Shown here one piece after another: positions 1 through 12,429 of a stretch of 64,000 bases of DNA. The notes beneath the pieces were generated by a model. That model worked only from the letters and a program-made list of their open reading frames with translations. It ran no database searches and was not told where the DNA came from. How positions within the stretch are numbered: position 1 is the first letter of the stretch; every line of letters begins with the position of its first letter. Source of the DNA: Osmia lignaria lignaria (lineage: Eukaryota > Arthropoda > Insecta > Hymenoptera > Megachilidae); the NCBI RefSeq assembly GCF_051020975.1, contig NW_027478169.1, positions 3,968,001 through 4,032,000 on the forward strand. The letters are read 5' to 3'. Position numbers and translations under genes: made by a program.

Positions 1-292
1 ATATTTAAAAGTTCCGAAGCCGCACCAACATAATAGAGATACAGAAACACCGTGGCCCCTTTCTTTGAGATAACTCTGCACTAGTGCGAGCCGCAAATGC
101 CGCTTCCAGCTTAGCTGTGCAGAAGAAGAACAACAAGAAGAAGAAATATCTCGAAATATGTCCGTCAGGCCCCTTCCCTTGAGATAAATCTGCAAATATC
201 TCGGAAACGAAGCGAGCTATGGCAAAATGTTAAGAGACCTTTTTTGTAGAGAATTAAGTTTCCTACTTTTTATGTTCTATGATATTTTTTGA
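1..292 (+). repeat. Partial satellite monomer at the left window edge
   Basis: The array is already running at base 1, entering about 30 bases into a monomer. This copy has CACTAGTGCGAGCC and TGCCGCTTCC, as in the monomer at 3191-3512, ten monomers away. Confidence 0.9.
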
Positions 293-1034
293 TCGGATGC
301 GTAGCTCTCGAGATATATCAAGATATTTAAAAGTTCCGAAGCCGCACCAACATAATAGAGATACAGAAACACCGTGGCCCCTTTCTTTGAGATAACTCTG
401 CACTATTGCGAGCTGCAAATGCCACTTCCAGCTTAGCTGTGCAGAAGAAGACCAACAAGAAGAAGAAATATCTCGAAATATGTCCGTCAGGCCCCTTCCC
501 TTGAGATAAATCTGCAAATATCTCGGAAACGAAGCGAGCTATGGCAAAATGTTAAGAGACCTTATTTGTGGAGAATTAAGTTTCCTACTTTTTATGTTCT
601 ATGATATTATTTGATCAGATGCGTAGTTCTCGAGATATATCAAGATATTTAAAAGTTCCGAAGCCGCACCAACATAATAGAGATACAGAAACACCGTGGC
701 CCCTTTCTTTGAGATAACTCTGCACTATTGCGAGCTGCAAATGCCACTTCCAGCTTAGCTGTGCAGAAGAAGAACAACACGAAGAAGAAATATCTCGAAA
801 TATGTCCGTCAGGCCCCTTCCCTTGAGATAAATCTGCATATATCTCGGAAACGAAGCGAGCTATGGCAAAATGTTGAGAGACCTTTTTTGTAGAGAATTA
901 AGTTTTCTACTTTTTATGTTCTATGATATTTTTTGATCAGATGCGTAGTTCTCGAGATATATCAAGATATTTAAAAGTTCCGAAGCCGCACCAACATAAT
1001 AGAGATACAGAAACACCGTGGCCCCTTTCTTTGA
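140..1034 (+). repeat. 11-monomer-offset duplication, copy 1
   Basis: Matches 3682-4576 at an offset of 3542 bases (11 x 322). Shared rare variants include GATCGGATGC with TAGCTCTCG at about 291-310, AGACCAAC at about 450, ACCTTATTTGTGG at about 559, CAACACGAAG at about 775, CTGCATATATC at about 834 and AAGTTTTCTAC at about 900. Homology ends where this copy has AGCTGGAAATG and the partner keeps the GCGATAAC type. Confidence 0.85.
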
Positions 1035-3681
1035 GATAACTCTGCACTATTGCGAGCTGGAAATGCCACTTCCAGTTTAGCTGTGCAGAAGAAGAACAAC
1101 AAGAAGAAGAAATATCTCGAAATATGTCCGTCAGGCCCCTTCCCTTGAGATAAATCTGCATATATCTCGGAAACGAAGCGAGCTATGGCAAAATGTTAAG
1201 AGACCTTTTTTGTAGAGAATTAAGTTTCCTACTTTTTATGTTCTATGATATTTTTTGATCAGATGCGTAGTTCTCGAGATATATCAAGATATTTAAAAGT
1301 TCCGAAGCCGCACCAACATAATAGAGATACAGAAACACCGTGGCCCCTTTCTTTGAGATAACTCTGCACTATTGCGAGCTGCAAATGCCACTTCCAGCTT
1401 AGCTGTGCAGAAGAATAACAACAAGAAGAGGAAATATCTCGAAATATGTCCGTCAGGCCCCTTCCCTTGAGATATATCTGCAAATATCTCGGAAACGAAA
1501 CGAGCTATGGCAAAATGTTGAGAGACCTTTTTTGTAGAGAATTAAGTTTCCTACTTTTTATGTTCCATGATATTTTTTGATCAGATGCGTAGTTCTCGAG
1601 ATATATCAAGATATTTAAAAGTTCCGAAGCCGCACCAACATAATAGAGATACAGAAACACCGTGGCCCCTTTCTTTGAGATAACTCTGCACTATTGCGAG
1701 CTGTAAATGCCACTTCCAGCTTAGCTGTGCAGAAGAAGAACAACAAGAAGAAGAAGTATCTCGAAATATGTCCGTCAGGCCCCTTCCCTTGAGATATATC
1801 TGCAAATATCTCGGAAACGAAGCGAGCTATGGCAAAATGTTAAGAGACCTTTTTTGTAGAGAATTATGTTTCCTACAATTTATGTTCTATGATATTTTTT
1901 GATCAGAAGCGTGGTTTTCGAGATACATCGAGATATTTAAAAGTTCCGAAGCCGCACCAACATAATAGAGATACAGAAACACCGTGGCCCCTTTCTTTGA
2001 GATAACTCTGCACTAGTGCGAGCCGCAAATGCCACTTCCAGCTTAGCTGTGCAGAAGAAGAACAACAAGAAGAACAAATATCTCGAAATATGTCCGTCAG
2101 GCCCCTTCCCTTGAGATAAATCTGCAAATATCTCGGAAACGAAGCGAGCTATTGCAAAATGTTAAGAGACCTTTTTTGTAGAGAATTAAGTTTCCTACTT
2201 TTTACGTTCTATGATATTTTTTGATCAGATGCGTAGTTCTCGAGATATATCAAGATATTTAAAAGTTCCGAAGCCGCACCAACATAATAGAGATACAGAA
2301 ACACCGTGGCCCCTTTCTTTGAGATAACTCTGCACTATTGCGAGCTGCAAATGCCACTTCCAGCTTAGTTGCGCAGAAGAAGAACAACAAGAAGAAGAAA
2401 TATCTCGAAATATGTCCGTCAGGCCAGTTCCTTTGAGCTGAATCTGCAAATATCTCGGAAACGAAGCGAGCTATGGCAAAATGTTAAGAGACGTTTTTTA
2501 TAGAGAATTATGTTTCCTACAATTTATGTTCTATGATATTTTTTGATCAGAAGCGTAGTTTTCGAGATATATCGAGATATTTGAAAGTTCCGAAGCCGCA
2601 CCAACATAATAGGGATACAGAAACACCGTGGCCCCTTTCTTTGAGATAACTCTGCACTATTGCGAGCTGGAAATGCCACTTCCAGTTTAGCTGTGCAGAA
2701 GAAGAACAACAAGAAGAAGAAATATCTCGAAATATGTCCGTTAGGCCCCTTCCCGTGACATAAATCTGCAAATATCTCGGAAACGAAGCGAGCTATGGCA
2801 AAATGTTAAGAGACCTCTTTTGTAGAGAATTAAGTTTCCTACTTTTTATGTTCTATGATATTTTTTGATCAGATGCGTAGTTCTCGAGATATATCAAGAT
2901 ATTTAAAAGTTCCGAAGCCGCACCAACATAATAGAGATACAGAAACACCGTGGCCCCTCTCTTTGAGATAACTCTGCACTATTGCGAGCTGCAAATGCCA
3001 CTTCCAGCTTAGCTGTGCAGAGGAAGAACAACAAGAAGAAGAAATATCTCGAAATACGTCCGTCAGGCCCCTTCCCTTGAGATAAATCTGCAAATATCTC
3101 GGAAACGAAGCGAGCTATGGCAAAATGTTAAGAGACCTTATTTGTGGAGAATTAAGTTTCCTACTTTTTATGTTCTATGATATTATTTGATCAGATGCGT
3201 AGTTCTCGAGATATATCAAGATATTTAAAAGTTCCGAAGCCGCACCAACATAATAGAGATACAGAAACACCGTGGCCCCTTTCTTTGAGATAACTCTGCA
3301 CTAGTGCGAGCCGCAAATGCCGCTTCCAGCTTAGCTGTGCAGAAGAAGAACAACAAGAAGAAGAAATATCTCGAAATATGTCCGTCAGGCCCCTTCCCTC
3401 GAGATAAATCTGCAAATATCTCGGAAACGAAGCGAGCTATGGCAAAATGTTGAGAGACCTTTTTTGTAGAGAATTAAGTTTCCTACTTTTTATGTTCCAC
3501 GATATTTTTTGATCGGATGCGTAGTTCTCGAGATATATAAAGATATTTAAAAGTTCCGAAGCCGCACCAACATAATAGAGATACAGAAACACCGGGGCCC
3601 CTTTCTTTGAGATAACTCTGCACTATTGCGAGCTGCAAATGCCACTTCCAGCTTAGCTGTGCAGAAGAAGAACAACAAAAA

Positions 3682-4576
3682 GAAGAAATATCTCGAAATA
3701 TGTCCGTCAGGCCCCTTCCCTTGAGATAAATCTGCAAATATCTCGGAAACGAAGCGAGCTATGGCAAAATGTTAAGAGACCTTTTTTGTAGAGAATTAAG
3801 TTTCCTACTTTTTATGTTCTATGATATTTTTTGATCGGATGCGTAGCTCTCGAGATATATCAAGATATTTAAAAGTTCCGAAGCCGCACCAACATAATAG
3901 AGATACAGAAACACCGTGGCCCCTTTCTTTGAGATAACTCTGCACTATTGCGAGCTGCAAATGCCACTTCCAGCTTAGCTGTGCAGAAGAAGACCAACAA
4001 GAAGAAGAAATATCTCGAAATATGTCCGTCAGGCCCCTTCCCTTGAGATAAATCTGCAAATATCTCGGAAACGAAGCGAGCTATGGCAAAATGTTAAGAG
4101 ACCTTATTTGTGGAGAATTAAGTTTCCTACTTTTTATGTTCTATGATATTATTTGATCAGATGCGTAGTTCTCGAGATATATCAAGATATTTAAAAGTTC
4201 CGAAGCCGCACCAACATAATAGAGATACAGAAACACCGTGGCCCCTTTCTTTGAGATAACTCTGCACTATTGCGAGCTGCAAATGCCACTTCCAGCTTAG
4301 CTGTGCAGAAGAAGAACAACACGAAGAAGAAATATCTCGAAATATGTCCGTCAGGCCCCTTCCCTTGAGATAAATCTGCATATATCTCGGAAACGAAGCG
4401 AGCTATGGCAAAATGTTGAGAGACCTTTTTTGTAGAGAATTAAGTTTTCTACTTTTTATGTTCTATGATATTTTTTGATCAGATGCGTAGTTCTCGAGAT
4501 ATATCAAGATATTTAAAAGTTCCGAAGCCGCACCAACATAATAGAGATACAGAAACACCGTGGCCCCTTTCTTTGC
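3682..4576 (+). repeat. 11-monomer-offset duplication, copy 2
   Basis: Partner of 140-1034. The preceding monomer (3513-3834) is absent from the equivalent position before copy 1, so one monomer was gained or lost beside the duplicated segment. Confidence 0.85.
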
Positions 4577-5765
4577 GATAACTCTGCACTATTGCGAGCT
4601 GCAAATGCCACTTCCAGCTTAGCTGTGCAGAAGAAGAACAACAAGAAGAAGAAATATCTCGAAATATGTCCGTCAGGCCCCTTCCCTTGAGATAAATCTG
4701 CAAATATCTCGGAAACGAAGCGAGCTATGGCAAAATGTTAAGAGACCTTTTTTGTAGAGAATAAAGTTTCCTACTTTTTATGTTCTATGATATTTTTCGA
4801 TCAGAGGCGTAGTTCTCGAGATATATCAAGATATTTAAAAGTTCCGAAGCCGCACCAACATAATAGAGATACAGAAACACCGTGGCCCCTTTCTTTGAGA
4901 TAACTCTGCACGATTGCGAGCTGGAAATGCCACTTCCAGTTTAGCTGTGCAGAAGAAGAACAACAAGAAGAAGAAATATCTCGAAATATGTCCGTCAGGC
5001 CCCTTCCCTTGAGATAAATCTGCAAATATCTCGGAAACGAAGCGAGCTATGGCAAAATGTTAAGAGACCTTTTTTGTAGAGAATAAAGTTTCCTACTTTT
5101 TATGTTCTATGATATTTTTCGATCAGAGGCGTAGTTCTCGAGATATATCAAGATATTTAAAAGTTCCGAAGCCGCACCAACATAATAGAGATACAGAAAC
5201 ACCGTGGCCCCTTTTTTGAGATAACTCTGCACTATTGCGAGCTGGAAATGCCACTTCCAGTTTAGCTGTGCAGAAGAAGAACAACAAGAAGAAGAAATAT
5301 CTCGAAATATGTCCGTCAGGCCCCTTCCCTTGAGATAAATCTGCAAATATCTCGGAAACGAAGCGAGCTATGGCAAAATGTTAAGAGACCTTTTTTGTAG
5401 AGAATTAAGTTTCCTACTTTTTATCTTCTATGATATTTTCTGATCAGATTCGTAGTTCTCGAGATATATCAAGATATTTAAAAGTTCCGAAGCCGCACCA
5501 ACATAATAGAGATACAGAAACACCGTGGCCCCTCTCTTTGAGATAACTCTGCACAATTGCGAGCTGCAAATGCCACTTCCAGCTTAGCTGTGCAGAAGAA
5601 GAACAACAAGAAGAAGAAATATCTCGAAATATGTCCGTCAGGCCCCTTCCCTTGAGATAAATCTGCAAATATCTCGGAAACGAAGCGAGCTATGGCAAAA
5701 TGTTAAGAGACCTTTTTTGTAGAGAATTAAGTTTCCTACTTTTTATCTTCTATGATATTTTCTGA

Positions 5766-8700
5766 TCAGATTCGTAGTTCTCGAGATATATCAAGATATT
5801 TAAAAGTTCCGAAGCCGCACCAACATAATAGAGATACAGAAACACCGTGGCCCCTCTCTTTGAGATAACTCTGCACAATTGCGAGCTGCAAATGCCACTT
5901 CCAGCTTAGCTGTGCAGAAGAAGAACAACAAGAAGAAGAAATATCTCGAAATATGTCCGTCAGGCCCCTTCCCTTGAGATAAATCGGCAAGTATCTCGGA
6001 AACGAAGCGAGCTATGGCAAAATGTTGAGAGACCTTTTTTGTAGAGAATTAAGTTTCCTACTTTTTATGTTCTATGATATTTTTTGATCAGATGCGTAGA
6101 TCTCGAGATATATCAAGATATTTAAAAGTTCCGAAGCCGCACCAACATAATAGAGATACAGAAACACCGTGGCCCCTTTCTTTGAGATAACTCTGCACTA
6201 TTGCGAGCTGCAAATGCCACTTCCAGCTTAGCTGTGCAGAAGAAGAACAACAAGAAGAAGAAATATCTCGAAATATGTCCGTCAGGCCCCTTCCCTTGAG
6301 ATAAATCTGCAAATATCTCGGAAACGAAGCGAGCTATGGCAAAATGTTGAGAGACCTTTTTTGTAGAGAATTAAGTTTCCTACTTTTTATGTTCTATGAT
6401 ATTTTTTGATCAGATGCGTAGATCTCGAGATATATCAAGATATTTAAAAGTTCCGAAGCCGCACCAACATAATAGAGATACAGAAACACCGTGGCCCCTT
6501 TCTTTGAGATAACTCTGCACTATTGCGAGCTGCAAATGCCACTTCCAGCTTAGCTGTGCAGAAGAAGAACAACAAGAAGAAGAAATATCTCGAAATATGT
6601 CCGTCAGGCCCCTTCCCTTGAGATAAATCTGCAAATATCTCGGAAACGAAGCGAGCTATGGCAAAATGTTGAGAGACCTTTTTTGTAGAGAATTAAGTTT
6701 CCTACTTTTTATGTTCTATGATATTTTTTGATCGGATGCGTAGTTCTCGAGATATATAAAGATATTTAAAAGTTCCGAAGCCGCACCAACATAATAGAGA
6801 TACAGAAACACCGTGGCCCCTTTCTTTGAGATAACTCTGCACTATTGCGAGCTGCAAATGCCACTTCCAGCTTAGCTGTGCAGAAGAAGAACAACAAAAA
6901 GAAGAAATATCTCGAAATATGTCCGTCAGGCCCCTTCCCTTGAGATAAATCTGCAAATATCTCGGAAACGAAGCGAGCTATGGCAAAATGTTGAGAGACC
7001 TTTTTTGTAGAGAATTAAGTTTCCTACTTTTTATGTTCTATGATATTTTTCGATCAGATGCGTAGTTCTCGAGATATATCAAGATATTTAAAAGTTCCGA
7101 AGCCGCACCAACATAATAGAGATACAGACACACCGTGGCCCCTTTCTTTGAGATAACTCTGCACTAGTGCGAGCCGCAAATGCCGCTTCCAGCTTAGCTG
7201 TGCAGAAGAAGAACAACAAGAAGAAGAAATATCTCGAAATATGTCCGTCAGGCCCCTTCCCTCGAGATAAATCTGCAAATATCTCGGAAACGAAGCGAGC
7301 TATGGCAAAATGTTAAGAGACCTGTTTTGTAGAGAATTAAGTTTCCTACTTTTTGTGTTCTATGATATTTTTCGATCAGATGCGTAGTTCTCGAGATATA
7401 TCAAGATATTTAAAAGTTCCGAAGCCGCACCAACATAATAGAGATACAGAAACACCGTGGCCCCTTTCTTTGAGATAACTCTGCACTATTGCGAGCTGCA
7501 AATGCCACTTCCAGCTTAGCTGTGCAGAAGAAGAACAACAAGAAGAAGAAATATCTCGAAATATGTCCGTCAGACCCCTTCCCTTGAGATAAATCTGCAA
7601 ATATCTCGGAAACGAAGCGAGCTACGGCAAAATGTTAAGAGACCTTTTTTGTAGAAAATTAGGTTTCCTACTTTTTATGTTCTATGATATTTTTTGATCA
7701 GATGCGTAGTTCTCGAGATATATCAAGATATTTAAAAGTTCCGAAGCCGCACCAACATAATAGAGATACAGAAACACCGTGGCCCCTTTGTTTGCGATAA
7801 CTCTGCACTATTGCGAGCTGCAAATGCCACTTCCAGCTTAGCTGTGCAGAAGAAGAACAACAAGAAGAAGAAATATCTCGAAATATGTCCGTCAGGCCCC
7901 TTCCCTTGAGATAAATCTGCAAATATCTCGGAAACGAAGCGAGCTATGGCAAAATGTTAAGAGACCTTTTTTGTAGAGAATAAAGTTTCCTACTTTTTAT
8001 GTTCTATGATATTTTTCGATCAGAGGCGTAGTTCTCGAGATATATCAAGATATTTAAAAGTTCCGAAGCCGCACCAACATAATAGAGATACAGAAACACC
8101 GTGGCCCCTTTCTTTGAGATAACTCTGCACGATTGCGAGCTGGAAATGCCACTTCCAGTTTAGCTGTGCAGAAGAAGAACAACAAGAAGAAGAAATATCT
8201 CGAAATATGTCCGTCAGGCCCCTTCCCTTGAGATAAATCTGCAAATATCTCGGAAACGAAGCGAGCTATGGCAAAATGTTAAGAGACCTTTTTTGTAGAG
8301 AATAAAGTTTCCTACTTTTTATGTTCTATGATATTTTTCGATCAGAGGCGTAGTTCTCGAGATATATAAAGATATTTAAAAGTTCCGAAGCCGCACCAAC
8401 ATAATAGAGATACAGAAACACCGTGGCCCCTTTCTTTGAGATAACTCTGCACGATTGCGAGCTGGAAATGCCACTTCCAGTTTAGCTGTGCAGAAGAAGA
8501 ACAACAAGAAGAAGAAATATCTCGAAAAATGTCCATCAGGACCCTTCCCTTGAGATAAATCTGCAAATATCTCGGAAACGAAGCGAGCTATTGCAAAACG
8601 TTAAGAGACCTTTTTTGTAGAGAATTAAGTTTCCTACTTTTTATGTTCTATGATATTTTTTGATCAGATGCGTAGTTCTCGAGATATATCAAGATATTTA

Positions 8701-9629
8701 AAAGCTCCGAAGCTGCACCAACATAATAGAGGTACAGAAACACCGTGGCCCCTTTCTTTGAGATAACTCTGCACTATTGCGAGCTGCAAATGCCACTTCC
8801 AGCTTAGCTGTGGAGAAGAAGAACAACAAGAAGAAGAAATATCTCGAAATATGTCCGTCAGGCCCCTTCCCTTGAGATAAATCTGCAAATATCTCGGAAA
8901 CGAAGCGAGCTATGGCAAAATGTTAAGAGACCTTTTTTGTAGAGAATTAAGTTTCCTACTTTTTATCTTCTATGATATTTTCTGATCAGATTCGTAGTTC
9001 TCGAGATATATCAAGATATTTAAAAGTTCCGAAGCCGCACCAACATAATAGAGATACAGAAACACCGTGGCCCCTTTCTTTGAGATAACTCTGCACGATT
9101 GCGAGCTGGAAATGCCACTTCCAGTTTAGCTGTGCAGAAGAAGAACAACAAGAAGAAGAAATATCTCGAAAAATGTCCATCAGGACCCTTCCCTTGAGAT
9201 AAATCTGCAAATATCTCGGACACGAAGCGAGCTATTGCAAAACGTTAAGAGACCTTTTTTGTAGAGAATTAAGTTTCCTACTTTTTATGTTCTATGATAT
9301 TTTTTGATCAGATGCGTAGTTCTCGAGATATATCAGGATATTTAAAAGCTCCGAAGCTGCACCAACATAATAGAGGTACAGAAACACCGTGGCCCCTTTC
9401 TTTGAGATAACTCTGCACTATTGCGAGCTGCAAATGCCACTTCCAGCTTAGCTGTGGAGAAGAAGAACAACAAGAAGAAGAAATATCTCGAAATATGTCC
9501 GTCAGGCCCCTTCCCTTGAGATAAATCTGCAAATATCTCGGAAACGAAGCGAGCTATGGCAAAATGTTAAGAGACCTTTTTTGTAGAGAATTAAGTTTCC
9601 TACTTTTTATCTTCTATGATATTTTCTGA
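5766..9629 (+). repeat. HOR cycle 1 (12 monomers)
   Basis: 3864 bases. Begins with the TCGGCAAG monomer and continues with two TAGATCTCGAG monomers (6088, 6410) and the TATAAAGATAT monomer (6732). Ends with a doubled pair: CGATTGCG type (8342, 8986) alternating with GCTGTGGAG type (8664, 9308). The doubled pair explains part of its extra length relative to later cycles. Confidence 0.8.
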
Positions 9630-11561
9630 TCAGATTCGTAGTTCTCGAGATATATCAAGATATTTAAAAGTTCCGAAGCCGCACCAACATAATAGAGATA
9701 CAGAAACACCGTGGCCCCTCTCTTTGAGATAACTCTGCACAATTGCGAGCTGCAAATGCCACTTCCAGCTTAGCTGTGCAGAAGAAGAACAACAAGAAGA
9801 AGAAATATCTCGAAATATGTCCGTCAGGCCCCTTCCCTTGAGATAAATCGGCAAGTATCTCGGAAACGAAGCGAGCTATGGCAAAATGTTGAGAGACCTT
9901 TTTTGTAGAGAATTAAGTTTCCTACTTTTTATGTTCTATGATATTTTTTGATCAGATGCGTAGATCTCGAGATATATCAAGATATTTAAAAGTTCCGAAG
10001 CCGCACCAACATAATAGAGATACAGAAACACCGTGGCCCCTTTCTTTGAGATAACTCTGCACTATTGCGAGCTGCAAATGCCACTTCCAGCTTAGCTGTG
10101 CAGAAGAAGAACAACAAGAAGAAGAAATATCTCGAAATATGTCCGTCAGGCCCCTTCCCTTGAGATAAATCTGCAAATATCTCGGAAACGAAGCGAGCTA
10201 TGGCAAAATGTTGAGAGACCTTTTTTGTAGAGAATTAAGTTTCCTACTTTTTATGTTCTATGATATTTTTTGATCAGATGCGTAGATCTCGAGATATATC
10301 AAGATATTTAAAAGTTCCGAAGCCGCACCAACATAATAGAGATACAGAAACACCGTGGCCCCTTTCTTTGAGATAACTCTGCACTATTGCGAGCTGCAAA
10401 TGCCACTTCCAGCTTAGCTGTGCAGAAGAAGAACAACAAGAAGAAGAAATATCTCGAAATATGTCCGTCAGGCCCCTTCCCTTGAGATAAATCTGCAAAT
10501 ATCTCGGAAACGAAGCGAGCTACTGCAAAACGTTAAGAGACCTTTTTTGTAGAGAATTAAGTTTCCTACTTTTTATGTTCTATGATATTTTTTAATCAGA
10601 TGCGTAGTTCTCGAGATATATCAAGATATTTAAAAGCTCCGAAGCTGCACCAACATAATAGAGGTACAGAATCACCGTGGCCCCTTTCTTTGAGATAACT
10701 CTGCACGATTGCGAGCTGGAAATGCCACTTCCAGTTTAGCTGTGCAGAAGAAGAACAACAAGAAGAAGAAATATCTCGAAAAATGTCCATCAGGACCCTT
10801 CCCTTGAGATAAATCTGCAAATATCTCGGAAACGAAGCGAGCTATTGCAAAACGTTAAGAGACCTTTTTTGTAGAGAATTAAGTTTCCTACTTTTTATGT
10901 TCTATGATATTTTTTGATCAGATGCGTAGTTCTCGAGATATATCAAGATATTTAAAAGCTCCGAAGCTGCACCAACATAATAGAGGTACAGAAACACCGT
11001 GGCCCCTTTCTTTGAGATAACTCTGCACTATTGCGAGCTGCAAATGCCACTTCCAGCTTAGCTGTGGAGAAGAAGAACAACAAGAAGAAGAAATATCTCG
11101 AAATATGTCCGTCAGGCCCCTTCCCTTGAGATAAATCTGCAAATATCTCGGAAACGAAGCGAGCTATGGCAAAATGTTAAGAGACCTTTTTTGTAGAGAA
11201 TTAAGTTTCATACTTTTTATCTTCTATGATATTTTCTGATCAGATTCGTAGTTCTCGAGATATATCAAGATATTTAAAAGTTCCGAAGCAGCACCAACAT
11301 AATAGAGATACAGAAACACCGTGGCCCCTCTCTTTGAGATAACTCTGCACAATTGCGAGCTGCAAATGCCACTTCCAGCTTAGCTGTGCAGAAGAAGAAC
11401 AACAAGAAGAAGAAATATCTCGAAATATGTCCGTCAGGCCCCTTCCCTTGAGATAAATCTGCAAATATCTCGGAAACGAAGCGAGCTATGGCAAAATGTT
11501 AAGAGACCTTTTTTGTAGAGAATTAAGTTTCCTACTTTTTATCTTCTATGATATTTTCTGA
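9630..11561 (+). repeat. HOR cycle 2 (6 monomers, shortened)
   Basis: 1932 bases. It lacks the middle types found in cycles 1, 3 and 4, so the TAGATCTCGAG monomers run straight into the AAAATGTCCATC type (10596). It ends with a GAAGCAGCACC monomer at 11240 that precedes the next cycle. Confidence 0.8.
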
Positions 11562-12288
11562 TCAGATTCGTAGTTCTCGAGATATATCAAGATATTTAAA
11601 AGTTCCGAAGCCGCACCAACATAATAGAGATACAGAAACACCGTGGCCCCTCTCTTTGAGATAACTCTGCACAATTGCGAGCTGCAAATGCCACTTCCAG
11701 CTTAGCTGTGCAGAAGAAGAACAACAAGAAGAAGAAATATCTCGAAATATGTCCGTCAGGCCCCTTCCCTTGAGATAAATCGGCAAGTATCTCGGAAACG
11801 AAGCGAGCTATGGCAAAATGTTGAGAGACCTTTTTTGTAGAGAATTAAGTTTCCTACTTTTTATGTTCTATGATATTTTTTGATCAGATGCGTAGATCTC
11901 GAGATATATCAAGATATTTAAAAGTTCCGAAGCCGCACCAACATAATAGAGATACAGAAACACCGTGGCCCCTTTCTTTGAGATAACTCTGCACTATTGC
12001 GAGCTGCAAATGCCACTTCCAGCTTAGCTGTGCAGAAGAAGAACAACAAGAAGAAGAAATATCTCGAAATATGTCCGTCAGGCCCCTTCCCTTGAGATAA
12101 ATCTGCAAATATCTCGGAAACGAAGCGAGCTATGGCAAAATGTTGAGAGACCTTTTTTGTAGAGAATTAAGTTTCCTACTTTTTATGTTCTATGATATTT
12201 TTTGATCAGATGCGTAGATCTCGAGATATATCAAGATATTTAAAAGTTCCGAAGCCGCACCAACATAATAGAGATACAGAAACACCGT

Positions 12289-12315
12289 GGCCCCTTTCTT
12301 TGAGATAACTCTGCA
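12289..12315 (+). repeat. Internal direct repeat, left copy (27 bp)
   Basis: The 27 bases starting GGCCCCTTTCTTTGAGATAA match those at 12403-12429 at 24 of 27 positions by eye, with a spacing of 114 bases. The same pair is present in each monomer. It suggests the 322-bp unit was partly built by an ancient internal duplication. Confidence 0.85.
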
Positions 12316-12355
12316 CTATTGCGAGCTGCAAATGCCACTTCCAGCTTAGCTGTGC

Positions 12356-12379
12356 AGAAGAAGAACAACAAGAAGAAGA
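12356..12379. repeat. GAA/CAA mirror repeat (representative copy)
   Basis: Twenty-four bases that read the same forwards and backwards on one strand: A, then (GAA)3 (CAA)2 (GAA)2, then GA. It is all purine except two central C residues. The same tract lies at offset 151-174 of nearly every monomer. Known: purine-rich mirror repeats can form intramolecular triplex (H-DNA), and GAA repeats are a classic example. The two C interruptions would weaken that. Some monomers break the symmetry, for example CCAAC at about 453, AATAACAAC at about 1414, CAAAAAG at about 3677 and CATCAAG at about 62916. Confidence 0.85.
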
Positions 12380-12402
12380 AATATCTCGAAATATGTCCGT
12401 CA

Positions 12403-12429
12403 GGCCCCTTCCCTTGAGATAAATCTGCA
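12403..12429 (+). repeat. Internal direct repeat, right copy (27 bp)
   Basis: Partner of 12289-12315, starting GGCCCCTTCCCTTGAGATAA. It is followed by ATATCTCGG, which is nearly the reverse complement of the TCGAGATAT near the monomer start. The unit therefore carries GAGATA-type elements on both strands. Confidence 0.85.

Larger units (their letters stand above)
1..5443. repeat. Left heterogeneous array domain
   Basis: About 17 monomers of mixed type. It includes the only copies left of 48.8 kb that have TACAATTTATG before the start site and GAAGCGTAG with TTTTCGAG after it (1903 and 2547). It also holds the only left-side copy of the GCCAGTTCC...GAGCTGAATC variant (2225-2546). The last three monomers (4479, 4801, 5122) carry GCGATAAC or GAATAAAG changes that recur at 7698-8341 and 12850-13493, linking this part to the next domain. 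The monomer at 5122 has lost one base in a T-run near 5213. Confidence 0.85.

Noticed and set aside
4760..5110. AATAAA polyadenylation hexamer in the GAATAAAG monomers (also near 7980, 8301, 13133 and 13454)
   Set aside because: Created by a single T-to-A change in a few monomers with no transcript or gene upstream; best taken as chance.
12245..12260. RNA polymerase III B-box-like AGTTCCGAAGCC
   Set aside because: It does not fit GGTTCGANNCC without adding or dropping a base, and no A box or tRNA fold is present.
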